A stretch of 64,000 bases of DNA, taken from an uncultured Pelagibacteraceae bacterium. Its GTDB lineage: Bacteria > Pseudomonadota > Alphaproteobacteria > Pelagibacterales > Pelagibacteraceae. This document shows positions 48,682-57,644 of the stretch, one piece after another. The number at the start of each line of letters is the position of its first letter. The first letter of the stretch is position 1. Both the position numbers and the translations under genes were made by a program. The stretch is from the NCBI GenBank assembly GCA_902537575.1, contig CACBBX010000001.1, forward strand, positions 62,001 to 126,000. Direction: 5' to 3'. The notes beneath the pieces were generated by a model that saw nothing but the letters and a program-made list of their open reading frames with translations, searched no databases and was not told the origin of the DNA.

Positions 48682-48698
48682 TACCTAGGCTATCACAA

Positions 48699-48851
48699 TT
48701 ATTTAAAAAATGAAAAGATAGTTTCCTTATATAAAATAAAATTTACAACAACTATTAAGATAATTGCGATAATTACACCATACTTTGCTTTTGGAAAAGC
48801 AACCCCTCTCATTTTCGTTGGTCTTAGCTCTTCGTTTTTATCTTCACTCAT
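48699..48851 (-). CDS. Small single-TM protein (50 aa)
   Basis: MSEDKNEELRPTKMRGVAFPKAKYGVIIAIILIVVVNFILYKETIFSFFK; start moved from 48917, since the ORF-track N-terminus runs through a terminator hairpin. Confidence 0.6.
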   Translation of the reverse strand: MSEDKNEELRPTKMRGVAFPKAKYGVIIAIILIVVVNFILYKETIFSFFK

Positions 48852-48865
48852 TATAATAAGGTTAT

Positions 48866-48896
48866 AAAAAAAGGGCGCTACATTCAAGTAGCGCCC
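48866..48896 (-). terminator. Intrinsic terminator on minus strand
   Basis: Minus-strand GGGCGCTAC-ttgaat-GTAGCGCCC followed by T7. Confidence 0.85.
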
Positions 48897-48910
48897 AAAT
48901 TTTCTTTTAA

Positions 48911-49141
48911 TTACCAATCTGTAATATTGCTCTTATGATCGTTTGCACCGTGTCTTTTTCTAGATAATCTGTCTAGTTCTTCCCTCTCAGATTTATCTGT
49001 GATGACACTCCATCCAATCCATACAGCAATTAACAATAGGACTAGTATAAATTCACTAGATCCTGCTCCAGGATAAACCGATCCAGCAACCTCTTCTGCA
49101 GGTTTATTTAGATGATCTATCCAGTTTGATACTGTAGCCAT
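48911..49141 (-). CDS. Small single-TM protein (76 aa) downstream of amtB
   Basis: One TM FILVLLLIAVWIGWSVI; SD-like AGGAGAAAA before ATG. Confidence 0.6.
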   Translation of the reverse strand: MATVSNWIDHLNKPAEEVAGSVYPGAGSSEFILVLLLIAVWIGWSVITDKSEREELDRLSRKRHGANDHKSNITDW

Positions 49142-49152
49142 ATTTTTCTCCT

Positions 49153-50553
49153 TTACCTGGTTGCCGATGCGACTGCTTTTTCATCATCTTTTGCAGTCTC
49201 CATCATTTCATAGTCTAGTCCTGCTATCTCAACTTCACGTGGGATTCTTAATTTACCCATTCCGTTAAGAACTCTAGCAATTATATATCCTGGTATAAGC
49301 CCAAGAACTACGAACATTATTATTGCTCCTATGAATTGACCCAATGGATTAATTGTTGCATAGGTTGATCCATCAAACATAGCTCCAACGCTATAACCAG
49401 ATGAAGGATAACCATTTAAAACAAAGCCACAGATTACAAGACCAATAAAGCCAGCATAACCATGTACAGCTACTGCCCCAACTGCATCATCAATTTTGAA
49501 TTTTCGTTCAACCCAATAATGAAGTTTGTAGGAAATCACAACACCAATCATACCAATAATTAAAGCTTGAATAGGATGATATAAGTCATTTCCAGCTGAT
49601 GCACATATTATACCTGCTAGTCCACTTGAGTAAGTCCAGAAAGGATCACCTTTTGCAATAACATATCCAGCTAACAATCCACCTGATAATGACATTAAGA
49701 AGTTCATAGTTATTCCACTTAATGTAGTAGGCGTTAAATAGATGTTAGTTGCAGTCCAGAATGTTACTCCTTCCATTCCATACTCTGGCCCAAGGTCATA
49801 AATTGGAACATTACATGCCGCATAAAATCCCCAGAAACCAGTATAAATTAGAAATAATCCAATAGTAACCAGCCAAGGATTTCTAGGTCCTATGTTTCTT
49901 GGTTCACCACTTGATGAGAACTTTCCAATTCTTGGTCCTAGAACCATTAGAACACCCAGTGCAAATCCACCTGCTATAGCATGAATAACACCTGACGCAT
50001 AAGCATCATGATATCCTAATAGTTTTAACATCCACCCGTCAAAGTGCCATCCCCATGAAGCATCTATCGACCAGAAAACAGATCCAATCGCAATTGCTAA
50101 AACTCCAAATGCAAAAGTTGTTATCCTTTCAATGATAGCCCCTGAAACGATAGAAGCAGCAGTCCATGAAAATAATAAGAACGCCGCCCAGAAAACACCC
50201 ATAATATGATCGTTTAGATTTACTGCCATAAGAGCATTAGTTGGATTAGCAAGATCATTTCCTCCAAATCCACCACCTAAAACAAGTCCAGTGCTTTCTG
50301 TCATTATTGAAGGAGCTAGTCCAGGTCCTGTTGGAAAAGCCCAATAAATCCACCAACCAAATAAAAACCATGTTACTGTTACCAAAGGTATAAGCATTGT
50401 GTTTTTCATTAAGGTATGTTGGTGGTGTTTGTATCTTGATGCTCCAACTTCGTACATACAGAAACCGACGTGAATTAAAAACATCAGTACTACTGTTACC
50501 CAGTAGTAAAATTCTGTAAATATAGTCGTAAGAGCACCTAACTGATCAGTCAT
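49153..50553 (-). CDS. amtB: Ammonium (methylammonium) transporter, Amt family
   Basis: Multi-TM Amt protein: DHIMGVFWAAFLLFSWTAASIVSGAIIERITTFAF; SGVIHAIAGGFALG; AVAVHGYAGFIGL. Confidence 0.9.
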   Translation of the reverse strand: MTDQLGALTTIFTEFYYWVTVVLMFLIHVGFCMYEVGASRYKHHQHTLMKNTMLIPLVTVTWFLFGWWIYWAFPTGPGLAPSIMTESTGLVLGGGFGGNDLANPTNALMAVNLNDHIMGVFWAAFLLFSWTAASIVSGAIIERITTFAFGVLAIAIGSVFWSIDASWGWHFDGWMLKLLGYHDAYASGVIHAIAGGFALGVLMVLGPRIGKFSSSGEPRNIGPRNPWLVTIGLFLIYTGFWGFYAACNVPIYDLGPEYGMEGVTFWTATNIYLTPTTLSGITMNFLMSLSGGLLAGYVIAKGDPFWTYSSGLAGIICASAGNDLYHPIQALIIGMIGVVISYKLHYWVERKFKIDDAVGAVAVHGYAGFIGLVICGFVLNGYPSSGYSVGAMFDGSTYATINPLGQFIGAIIMFVVLGLIPGYIIARVLNGMGKLRIPREVEIAGLDYEMMETAKDDEKAVASATR

Positions 50554-50677
50554 TTTTTACCCCCATATTTGTTTAAGAAATCTTATGAAATTTTTAAAGG
50601 TGTTACAAATAAAACAATATTTAAAAACCTACTATGGACAATAGATTTTAAAATAAAATCAACTCTTGATTGTGATC

Positions 50678-51088
50678 TTAAAATTTTAAATAGGCTTTTT
50701 TAAGATCAACTAGCGGGTGTTTAGGAGACATTTGAAACTTAACTAAGAGCTCTCTAGCTATCATATCTCTGTCTTGTTGATTGTTAGGTAGTTTAATAGA
50801 TTTTGGAATAGTAACCCACCCGTTTGCATTCCTACAAAATACAGCAGGTCTATCATCTTCATAACCCATGTGAACATCCTCAAGCCAATTCAAATCATCC
50901 CATCCCATAGCCTCAATGTATTTTTTTAAAAAAGGAGTTATCTTTGTATAATCAGGTAAAAGATTAACATCATATCGATAACCAATTGTTTGGCCAATCA
51001 TCTTTTCTCTTGCAGTTTCTTTTTTCTTACCTAACTGACCGACTACTTGTTTTTTGGTAGATGTTTTTTTTCCTTTTTTCTTAGCCAT
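50678..51088 (-). CDS. Conserved hypothetical protein with Lys-rich N-terminus
   Basis: 136 aa, positioned between the glutamate-synthase-domain gene and amtB; no domain recognised. Confidence 0.6.
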   Translation of the reverse strand: MAKKKGKKTSTKKQVVGQLGKKKETAREKMIGQTIGYRYDVNLLPDYTKITPFLKKYIEAMGWDDLNWLEDVHMGYEDDRPAVFCRNANGWVTIPKSIKLPNNQQDRDMIARELLVKFQMSPKHPLVDLKKAYLKF

Positions 51089-51096
51089 ATTTAATT

Positions 51097-52509
51097 TTAG
51101 ATTTTATGATAATTGTCAACTCCAACTGTATAATTAGTTCCAGCTAACGGAACTTTTGCAAGAGCGGATGCCTCAGATGTTAGTGCAGCTAAATCTTCTG
51201 GCTCAAGTGAGTGAATATTTGTTTTACCACAAGCTCTTGCCAATAATTGAGCTTCTAAAGTCATTGAATGTAAATAATTATAAACTCTTAAAGCAGCATC
51301 ATCAGGATTTAATCTTGCTCTTAGTTTTGGATCTTGCGTAGCAACTCCTACTGGGCAACGACCTGTGTGACAGTGGTAGCATTCTCCCGCTTTTACCCCT
51401 ATTTCTTTTTCAAAATTAGCTTCAGGTATGTCTTTGTTACAATTTAATGCAATCATTGATCCAGTGCCAATAGCAATCGCGTCAGCTCCTAAAGCTAAAG
51501 CTTTTGCCATATCTGCACCATCTCTTACCCCACCAGCATAAATCAGAGTAACTTTTCCAGTTTTACCAACATCATCTATTGCTCTTCTTGCTTCTCTTAT
51601 AGCAGCAATTCCAGGTATTCCAGTGTTTGCAGCAGCGATGTGTGGACCAGCTCCAGTAGATCCTTCCATTCCATCTAGGTAAATTGAGTCAGGATCACAT
51701 TTTGCAGCCATACGCACATCGTCGTAAACTTTTGAGGCTCCTAATTTTAATTGAATTGGAACTTTATTTTTTGTTAATTGTCTTAATTCTTCAACCTTTA
51801 AAGCTAAATCGTCCGGACCTAACCAATCAGGATGTCTCGCAGGAGATCTTTGATCAATACCTGAAGGTAGTGATCTCATTTCTGCAACTTGGTCAGTTAC
51901 TTTCTGTCCCATAAGGTGACCACCCATTCCAACTTTTTGACCTTGTCCAATAAAAACTTCTATTCCATCAGCTAACTGAGCATGATGAGGATTAAAACCA
52001 TATCTTGATTGAATACATTGATAGTACCATTTTTCTGAATATCTTCTTTCATCTGGTATCATTCCACCTTCACCTGAGCAAGTAGCACTACCAGCCATAG
52101 TTGCTCCTCTTGCTAAAGCAGTTTTTGCTTCATAAGAAAGTGCACCAAAACTCATTCCTGTAATATAAACTGGAATATCTAACTCAATTGGGTTTTCACA
52201 TCTTGGACCAATAACTGTTTTGGTCTCACATTTTTCTCTGTAACCTTCGATTACAAATCTAGTTAATGTTCCTGGTAAGAAAACTAAATCATCGAATGTT
52301 GGAATTTTTTTCATTAATGCCATTCCACGCATTCTGTATCTTCCTAATTGAGCTTTAATATGAATATCGTCTATTACTTCAGGAGTAAAAATTGCGTTAT
52401 GTCCTAATAAACTTTTATTTCTTTTTCCTTCTTCATGTGCGTGAACATCAGCTTTTCCACCAACACCTTTTACGTTCTTTTTAATTTTTTTACTTTTTTT
52501 CTTAGGCAT
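51097..52509 (-). CDS. Glutamate synthase FMN/central domain protein (GltB2; GlxD/MgsC-like)
   Basis: ITGMSFGALSYEAKTALARGATMAGSATCSGEGGM; DGMEGSTGAGPH; CHTGRCPVGVATQDPKLR. Confidence 0.88.
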   Translation of the reverse strand: MPKKKSKKIKKNVKGVGGKADVHAHEEGKRNKSLLGHNAIFTPEVIDDIHIKAQLGRYRMRGMALMKKIPTFDDLVFLPGTLTRFVIEGYREKCETKTVIGPRCENPIELDIPVYITGMSFGALSYEAKTALARGATMAGSATCSGEGGMIPDERRYSEKWYYQCIQSRYGFNPHHAQLADGIEVFIGQGQKVGMGGHLMGQKVTDQVAEMRSLPSGIDQRSPARHPDWLGPDDLALKVEELRQLTKNKVPIQLKLGASKVYDDVRMAAKCDPDSIYLDGMEGSTGAGPHIAAANTGIPGIAAIREARRAIDDVGKTGKVTLIYAGGVRDGADMAKALALGADAIAIGTGSMIALNCNKDIPEANFEKEIGVKAGECYHCHTGRCPVGVATQDPKLRARLNPDDAALRVYNYLHSMTLEAQLLARACGKTNIHSLEPEDLAALTSEASALAKVPLAGTNYTVGVDNYHKI

Positions 52510-53363
52510 TAAATTGCTCCCTTCTTCTCTGTAGGTTCTAAATTGTCATAATTCCAAAGTTTTTTACCAGCTACAATTTTTTTCATTTTACTAACGTCAA
52601 AATCTTCACCTATTTCTGCAACCTTTAGTTTTCGTCTTAACCAATCTTGGTCACTAGATGTTAATTCTGCATCTACAGCATCACTACCATACGACCCAAT
52701 TTCTCCACCTACGAAAATTGTCCCATCATACATAGAATCACCTAGATTTATTCCAACATCTCCAAGAATAATTATTCTTCCTCTTTGCATCATAAAACCA
52801 GTAAATGCTCCAGCATCTCCACCAATAATAATAGTACCACCTTTCATATCGATTCCAGTTCTTGCTCCAACACTACCTTTGCAAATTAAATCTCCACCTC
52901 TAATAGCAGCTCCGAAACAAGAACCTGCATTTTTTTCAATAACAACTTTTCCAGCCATCAAATTTTCCGCACATGACCAACCAACTCTTCCATTAATTCT
53001 CACGATTGGACCATCACATGATCCCATTCCAAAATACCCTAAACTCCCCTCAAAAATTAAGTTTAATTTATTTAAAATACCAACACCTAAACTATGTTTC
53101 CCTTGTGGATTTTTAATTACAATCGTCCCATATCCTTGGCTCATTAAATTATCTATTTCCTTATTAGCTTCAGGTGCAGACATATTCATTACGTCTAAGT
53201 CTGTTCTTTTATTAAAATCAACATCGTATGTCCCAAAATAGTAAAAGTTTTCAGCTTCATCTGGATTAAAAAACTTTTGCTGAGTTCTTCCTGTAAGAAC
53301 CTCAGTATGCATACCCATTGACTGGGCTTTGGACTTTTTATCGACAGTTTTTATATTTGCCAT
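52509..53363 (-). CDS. Glutamate synthase GXGXG-domain protein (GltB3; GlxC/MgsB-like)
   Basis: GXGXG beta-helix repeats: GGDLICKGSVGARTGIDMKGGTIIIGGDAGAFTGFMMQRGRIIILGDVG. Confidence 0.88.
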   Translation of the reverse strand: MANIKTVDKKSKAQSMGMHTEVLTGRTQQKFFNPDEAENFYYFGTYDVDFNKRTDLDVMNMSAPEANKEIDNLMSQGYGTIVIKNPQGKHSLGVGILNKLNLIFEGSLGYFGMGSCDGPIVRINGRVGWSCAENLMAGKVVIEKNAGSCFGAAIRGGDLICKGSVGARTGIDMKGGTIIIGGDAGAFTGFMMQRGRIIILGDVGINLGDSMYDGTIFVGGEIGSYGSDAVDAELTSSDQDWLRRKLKVAEIGEDFDVSKMKKIVAGKKLWNYDNLEPTEKKGAI

Positions 53364-54295
53364 ACTTTTACCTCCCCATCAAAAGGATCATAAGTATCAA
53401 TTTCATGCGGTAAGACTGATCTTATCGCTATCTCTTCTGATCCCATTGCAACTAAATCATCCGATTCATAAAGCACTAGTGGTTTTGCCGCCATAGTGTC
53501 TTTTGCCATACCTAAAGAGTCTTTGGTTGCTACAAAATAAGTAAATACTCCATCAAGCCCGGACAGAGAGTCTTTCATACCTTCCTCAAGACTTGCTCCT
53601 TCTCTCATTTTTTGAGCTATATAAACCGCAATCAATTCCGAGTCGCATTCTGACATAAACCTCATTCCTTTATTCTCTAAAACTCTTCTGTTGTTCCAAT
53701 AGTTTGTAAGTTGTCCGTTATGCACAACTGATACATCACTAAAAGGATAACCCCAGAAAGGGTGGGCTGACTTAATATCTACACCGGACTCAGTAGCCAT
53801 TCTTGCATGACCAATAGCATGTGTTCCAACAAGTTTATCTAAACTATATCTATCACATACCATTTTTGCATTTCCCAAGTCTTTAATTACTTCTAAAGAT
53901 TTTCCCATTGATAATATTTCTACTCCAGGGATACTTTCAATTCTCTGAGAAAAATCTAATAAATCTTTTGTTTCAAAATCAATTTCATATCTTAATGAGT
54001 AAGCGAGAGTTCTTTCTTCTTTGACAATTTTTGCGCCCATCTCAGCTAAAGTTTGATCAACAATTTTTTTTCTTTCATCGTAGACAGAAATATCTTCCAT
54101 AATTGAAGAACTACCTTCTCCAACATTTTCTCCAACTTTAAAACGCATGATAAAATTTTTACCATCCGTATCTCCGTATAAAGCATAACCTGTTGAATCT
54201 TCACCTCTGTGTTTTAATGCTTGAAGCATACCCTGGAGTTCACTTCCAACATTTGAGGATTTACCTCTATGAATTAAACCTGCTATACCACACAT
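53351..54295 (-). CDS. Class-II glutamine amidotransferase (GltB1; GlxB/MgsA-like)
   Basis: N-terminal MCGIAGLIHRG with Cys2; VVHNGQLTNYWNNRR. Confidence 0.88.
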   Translation of the reverse strand: MCGIAGLIHRGKSSNVGSELQGMLQALKHRGEDSTGYALYGDTDGKNFIMRFKVGENVGEGSSSIMEDISVYDERKKIVDQTLAEMGAKIVKEERTLAYSLRYEIDFETKDLLDFSQRIESIPGVEILSMGKSLEVIKDLGNAKMVCDRYSLDKLVGTHAIGHARMATESGVDIKSAHPFWGYPFSDVSVVHNGQLTNYWNNRRVLENKGMRFMSECDSELIAVYIAQKMREGASLEEGMKDSLSGLDGVFTYFVATKDSLGMAKDTMAAKPLVLYESDDLVAMGSEEIAIRSVLPHEIDTYDPFDGEVKVWQI

Positions 54296-54320
54296 ATTTT
54301 ACCCTTCTTTTATTTATGAA

Positions 54321-55790
54321 CTATGGAAGACAATCAAGATAAGTATCCAGATCCCATTGAGTTGTTGCACCTAAAAATCTTTCCCATTCATCATTTTTAT
54401 ACCAATGGAAAACTTTATACATTTCATCTGGCATTGCTGATTTAATTACATCATCCTCAGCCAATCTATCCAAAGCTTCTCCTAAACTTAAAGGAAGTTT
54501 CTTGACATCTTTACCAGCTTTTTGTGCCTCGTAAATATTTCTAGATTCTGGTGCAGCTGGCTTCATTTTTTTTGATATACCTTCATCACAAGCTTTTAAT
54601 AGTGCTGCTCCAAGTAAGTAAGGATTATGCATTGAGTCTACAGATCTATATTCAAATCTTCCAGGCGCAGAAACTCTTAAACCACAAGTTCTATTTTGGT
54701 AACCCCAATCTGCATAAACAGGTGCCCAAAATCCCTGGTCCCATAGTCTTCGATAAGAATTTACTGTTGAAGATCCTAAAGCAGTTAAGGCAGGCAAATG
54801 TTTCATAATTCCAGCAATTGATTGTAATCCTACTTTTCCTGGTAGCTGCATATCTTTAGTATCTGGCATAAAAGTGTTGGTTCCACCTTCTACATAGCTA
54901 AAAACTTCTTCTACACCTGGTAATTTTTTATTTCCAAGTTTGTTAACCTTTATTTTTCCACCTTTCCAAAGAGACATATTTGTATGGCATCCACTTGCTG
55001 ATACTCCCATAAACGGTTTAGTCATAAAGCAAGCTATTAAACCATGTTCTCTTGCAACTTGTGCACAAATTTGCCTGTAGGTGGATAACCTATCAGCATT
55101 TCTTAAAACGTTATCATATGTCCAATTAAGCTCTAATTGACCTGGTGCATCTTCATGGTCACCTTGAATCATATCAAGACCCATAGCCTTAGCATATTCG
55201 ATTACTTTCATAAATACAGGTCTTAAAGATTCAAACTGATCAATGTGGTAGCAGAAAGGTTTTGAAAATCCTTTTCCTGTAGGTGTGCCGTCTTCATTTT
55301 TTGTCAACCACATCATTTCTGGTTCAGTCCCAACTCTTAACTCAAGACCATGTTTCTTTTTAAACTCATCAGCAAATATTCGTAAATTTCCTCTACAGTC
55401 AGAAGTTAAATGACCTCCAGGATTTTTTCTTTCTTCTCTATTTCTAAAACAAGTAACAAATACTCTTCCAACTCTTTTATCCCATGGTAATTGAACAAAA
55501 GTTTCTGGATCAGGAATTCCAACCAACTCCATTGCCTCAGGTCCATATCCAATGTAGTTATTGTGACGATCTAAAAATAAATTTGCTGTTGCTCCATAAA
55601 CTAATTGAAAGCCTTTTTCCGCAGTCCTTTCCCAATGGTCAGCAGGTATACCTTTTCCAACAACTCTTCCGGTAACAGAGATAAATTGGTAATAAATATA
55701 TGTAATTCCTAATTCATTAATTTTTTCTCTTACATTTTTAACTAATTTTGCTCTACCTGGCTGGTTTACATGTTTTTCTAGATCAGTCAT
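54321..55790 (-). CDS. Type-III glutamine synthetase-like ligase (GlnT-like)
   Basis: GDHEDAPGQLELNW, FMTKPFMGVSASGCHTNMSLW, RRLWDQGFWAPVYADWG. Confidence 0.85.
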   Translation of the reverse strand: MTDLEKHVNQPGRAKLVKNVREKINELGITYIYYQFISVTGRVVGKGIPADHWERTAEKGFQLVYGATANLFLDRHNNYIGYGPEAMELVGIPDPETFVQLPWDKRVGRVFVTCFRNREERKNPGGHLTSDCRGNLRIFADEFKKKHGLELRVGTEPEMMWLTKNEDGTPTGKGFSKPFCYHIDQFESLRPVFMKVIEYAKAMGLDMIQGDHEDAPGQLELNWTYDNVLRNADRLSTYRQICAQVAREHGLIACFMTKPFMGVSASGCHTNMSLWKGGKIKVNKLGNKKLPGVEEVFSYVEGGTNTFMPDTKDMQLPGKVGLQSIAGIMKHLPALTALGSSTVNSYRRLWDQGFWAPVYADWGYQNRTCGLRVSAPGRFEYRSVDSMHNPYLLGAALLKACDEGISKKMKPAAPESRNIYEAQKAGKDVKKLPLSLGEALDRLAEDDVIKSAMPDEMYKVFHWYKNDEWERFLGATTQWDLDTYLDCLP

Positions 55791-55860
55791 TTTTCCCCTT
55801 AATCAATTATAAATTTTCTAAAACGTAGCTGAAAAATTTATTTGTGTCTAGGCTTGAAGT

Positions 55861-57186
55861 TTAACTCCAAGGGAACGGACTGTTCGAAGTAGGGTGAAGT
55901 TCTCCCTTCTCGTAACGGTTGTATCTAAACGGTTTTAATAAATCACTCTCAGTACCAAGAATTTCTTTTGCAACGAGCTCTCCTACACCAATCATTTTAT
56001 AGCCGTGATTAGCGTCTGCTATCATATAAACATTTTCTAAAAATCTATCAAATATTGGGAAAGAGTCTGGTGTCATACATCCAAGTCCACCTGATGGACC
56101 TTTTCTATATAAGTCAGATTTACCCTCAAATCTTTTTTGACAATGGGCTAAAGCTGAACACCACATTTCATTAAACGCCTCAGTAGTTTGGTATTCAGGT
56201 GACTCTATTCCATATGGATCTACATTAACCTCGTCAAAATGTTTATCCACAATATAAGGAGAAGTTCCCCCTTGAACTCCTAAACCTTCAATATCTGGTT
56301 TATAATAAATTCCCCAAATTTTATCTGTTAATAATTTTTTTGTTTTATCTGAATATAATGGTGCTGTTGAGTCTACGTGAACCACTGGTGGTTGCCTACC
56401 ATCATTAGTTCTTAAAAAATCAGGCTCAACTCCAATCACCCCTTCTTGAAGCATCCAATATTTCCACATATCGGTTTCGTGAAGCTTACCATCTTTACCT
56501 TTTATTTTTGCTATCTTAGGAAGCTCTAACATATTCCAAAAATCTCTTGCCCATGGACCTGCACCAACAACTACTTGTTCACATTCAATTGTACCTTTAT
56601 TGGTCTCAACACCAGTGACTGCTTTACTATTACTGCCTCTTTTAAAACCTGTTACCTTAACACCTTTCATTACCTGTACACCATTGCTCGTAGATTTATT
56701 TTCTAGAGCTTTAATAGAGTCTTTATTAAAAGCATATCCACCTTTTTTTTCGTGTAGAACTGAAGTAATACTTTGAGCCTGCCAGTCATCAAATATACCT
56801 TTCATATATTTCATGCAATCTTTCTCACCCTCAATAAATTCTGATTCATAACCTATAGCTTTTTGTTGTTCATAAATACTTGAAACATCTCTATGCATAA
56901 CCTCAGGTGAAATTTGTAAATATCCTACGGCATTATACTTAAAAGCCTTGGGATCGCTTTCCCAAACTGAAACGGAGTGAGCCATTAATTCTCTCATTGC
57001 TGGCTGAAAATAATTATTTCTTACAACACCACATGCAATTCCACTTGCACCTGCAGCAGTGTCTTTTTTTTCTAAAACAACAATATCTCCAGGATTTTTA
57101 TAAGTTTCTGATAGTTTCCAAGCAGTGCTCAAACCATGTATACCACCACCAATAATGACCACTTTTGCTTTTGTAGGTAATAACAT
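55861..57186 (-). CDS. FAD-dependent oxidoreductase, sarcosine/dimethylglycine oxidase beta (SoxB)-like
   Basis: AKVVIIGGGIHGLSTAWKLSE dinucleotide fold; GPSGGLGCMTPDSFPIFDR; ADANHGYKMIGVGELVAKEI. Confidence 0.85.
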   Translation of the reverse strand: MLLPTKAKVVIIGGGIHGLSTAWKLSETYKNPGDIVVLEKKDTAAGASGIACGVVRNNYFQPAMRELMAHSVSVWESDPKAFKYNAVGYLQISPEVMHRDVSSIYEQQKAIGYESEFIEGEKDCMKYMKGIFDDWQAQSITSVLHEKKGGYAFNKDSIKALENKSTSNGVQVMKGVKVTGFKRGSNSKAVTGVETNKGTIECEQVVVGAGPWARDFWNMLELPKIAKIKGKDGKLHETDMWKYWMLQEGVIGVEPDFLRTNDGRQPPVVHVDSTAPLYSDKTKKLLTDKIWGIYYKPDIEGLGVQGGTSPYIVDKHFDEVNVDPYGIESPEYQTTEAFNEMWCSALAHCQKRFEGKSDLYRKGPSGGLGCMTPDSFPIFDRFLENVYMIADANHGYKMIGVGELVAKEILGTESDLLKPFRYNRYEKGELHPTSNSPFPWS

Positions 57187-57243
57187 AGAAAAATCTTATT
57201 TTTTACAAATCATAATTGATATAATTATTTTTAGAACTAAAAA

Positions 57244-57262
57244 GTATATATATAAAATATAC
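57244..57262. promoter_or_regulatory. Inverted repeat GTATAT-7-ATATAC, candidate regulator site
   Basis: Exact 6-bp arms in the gap between the MarR-like gene and the FAD oxidoreductase. Confidence 0.3.
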
Positions 57263-57288
57263 ACTTCAAACTTAGCCAAAATAAGTCC

Positions 57289-57639
57289 CTAATAGCTTAT
57301 ATTTTTAAGAGTAGTTAAGTATTCATTGAACTCCTTAATAAAAGAGTCGCTTGGCTTAATATTCTTAATTCTTTGATCTTTTGAAGTTTTCTCCAAATGA
57401 AAGAATCCTTTTTCGCAAGCTTCATTAATAATCATCGCTGATTTTGGTCTGGATGTTTTAAATAGTTTAGTTTTTAGCTGTTCAACAGATAATTTCTTAT
57501 TTTCTTTATAGGCAGACATTACTAATAACATCATATGATAATGAGAAGGTGATTTTCTAAAAAAATAATTACTTGAAGTATGAGATTCTCTCATTTGATC
57601 TTCCCAAAAATTTAAAAGAGTTTTTTTATCTTTTGGCAT
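57289..57639 (-). CDS. MarR-like winged-helix regulator
   Basis: SVEQLKTKLFKTSRPKSAMIINEACEKGFFHLEKTSKDQRIKNIKPSDSF: wHTH and wing pattern. Confidence 0.6.
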   Translation of the reverse strand: MPKDKKTLLNFWEDQMRESHTSSNYFFRKSPSHYHMMLLVMSAYKENKKLSVEQLKTKLFKTSRPKSAMIINEACEKGFFHLEKTSKDQRIKNIKPSDSFIKEFNEYLTTLKNISY

Positions 57640-57644
57640 TAAAT

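Noticed and set aside
51156-51914. Plus-strand ORFs of 61 and 76 aa
   Set aside because: Antisense to the well-supported GltB2-like gene; low-complexity Leu-rich translations.
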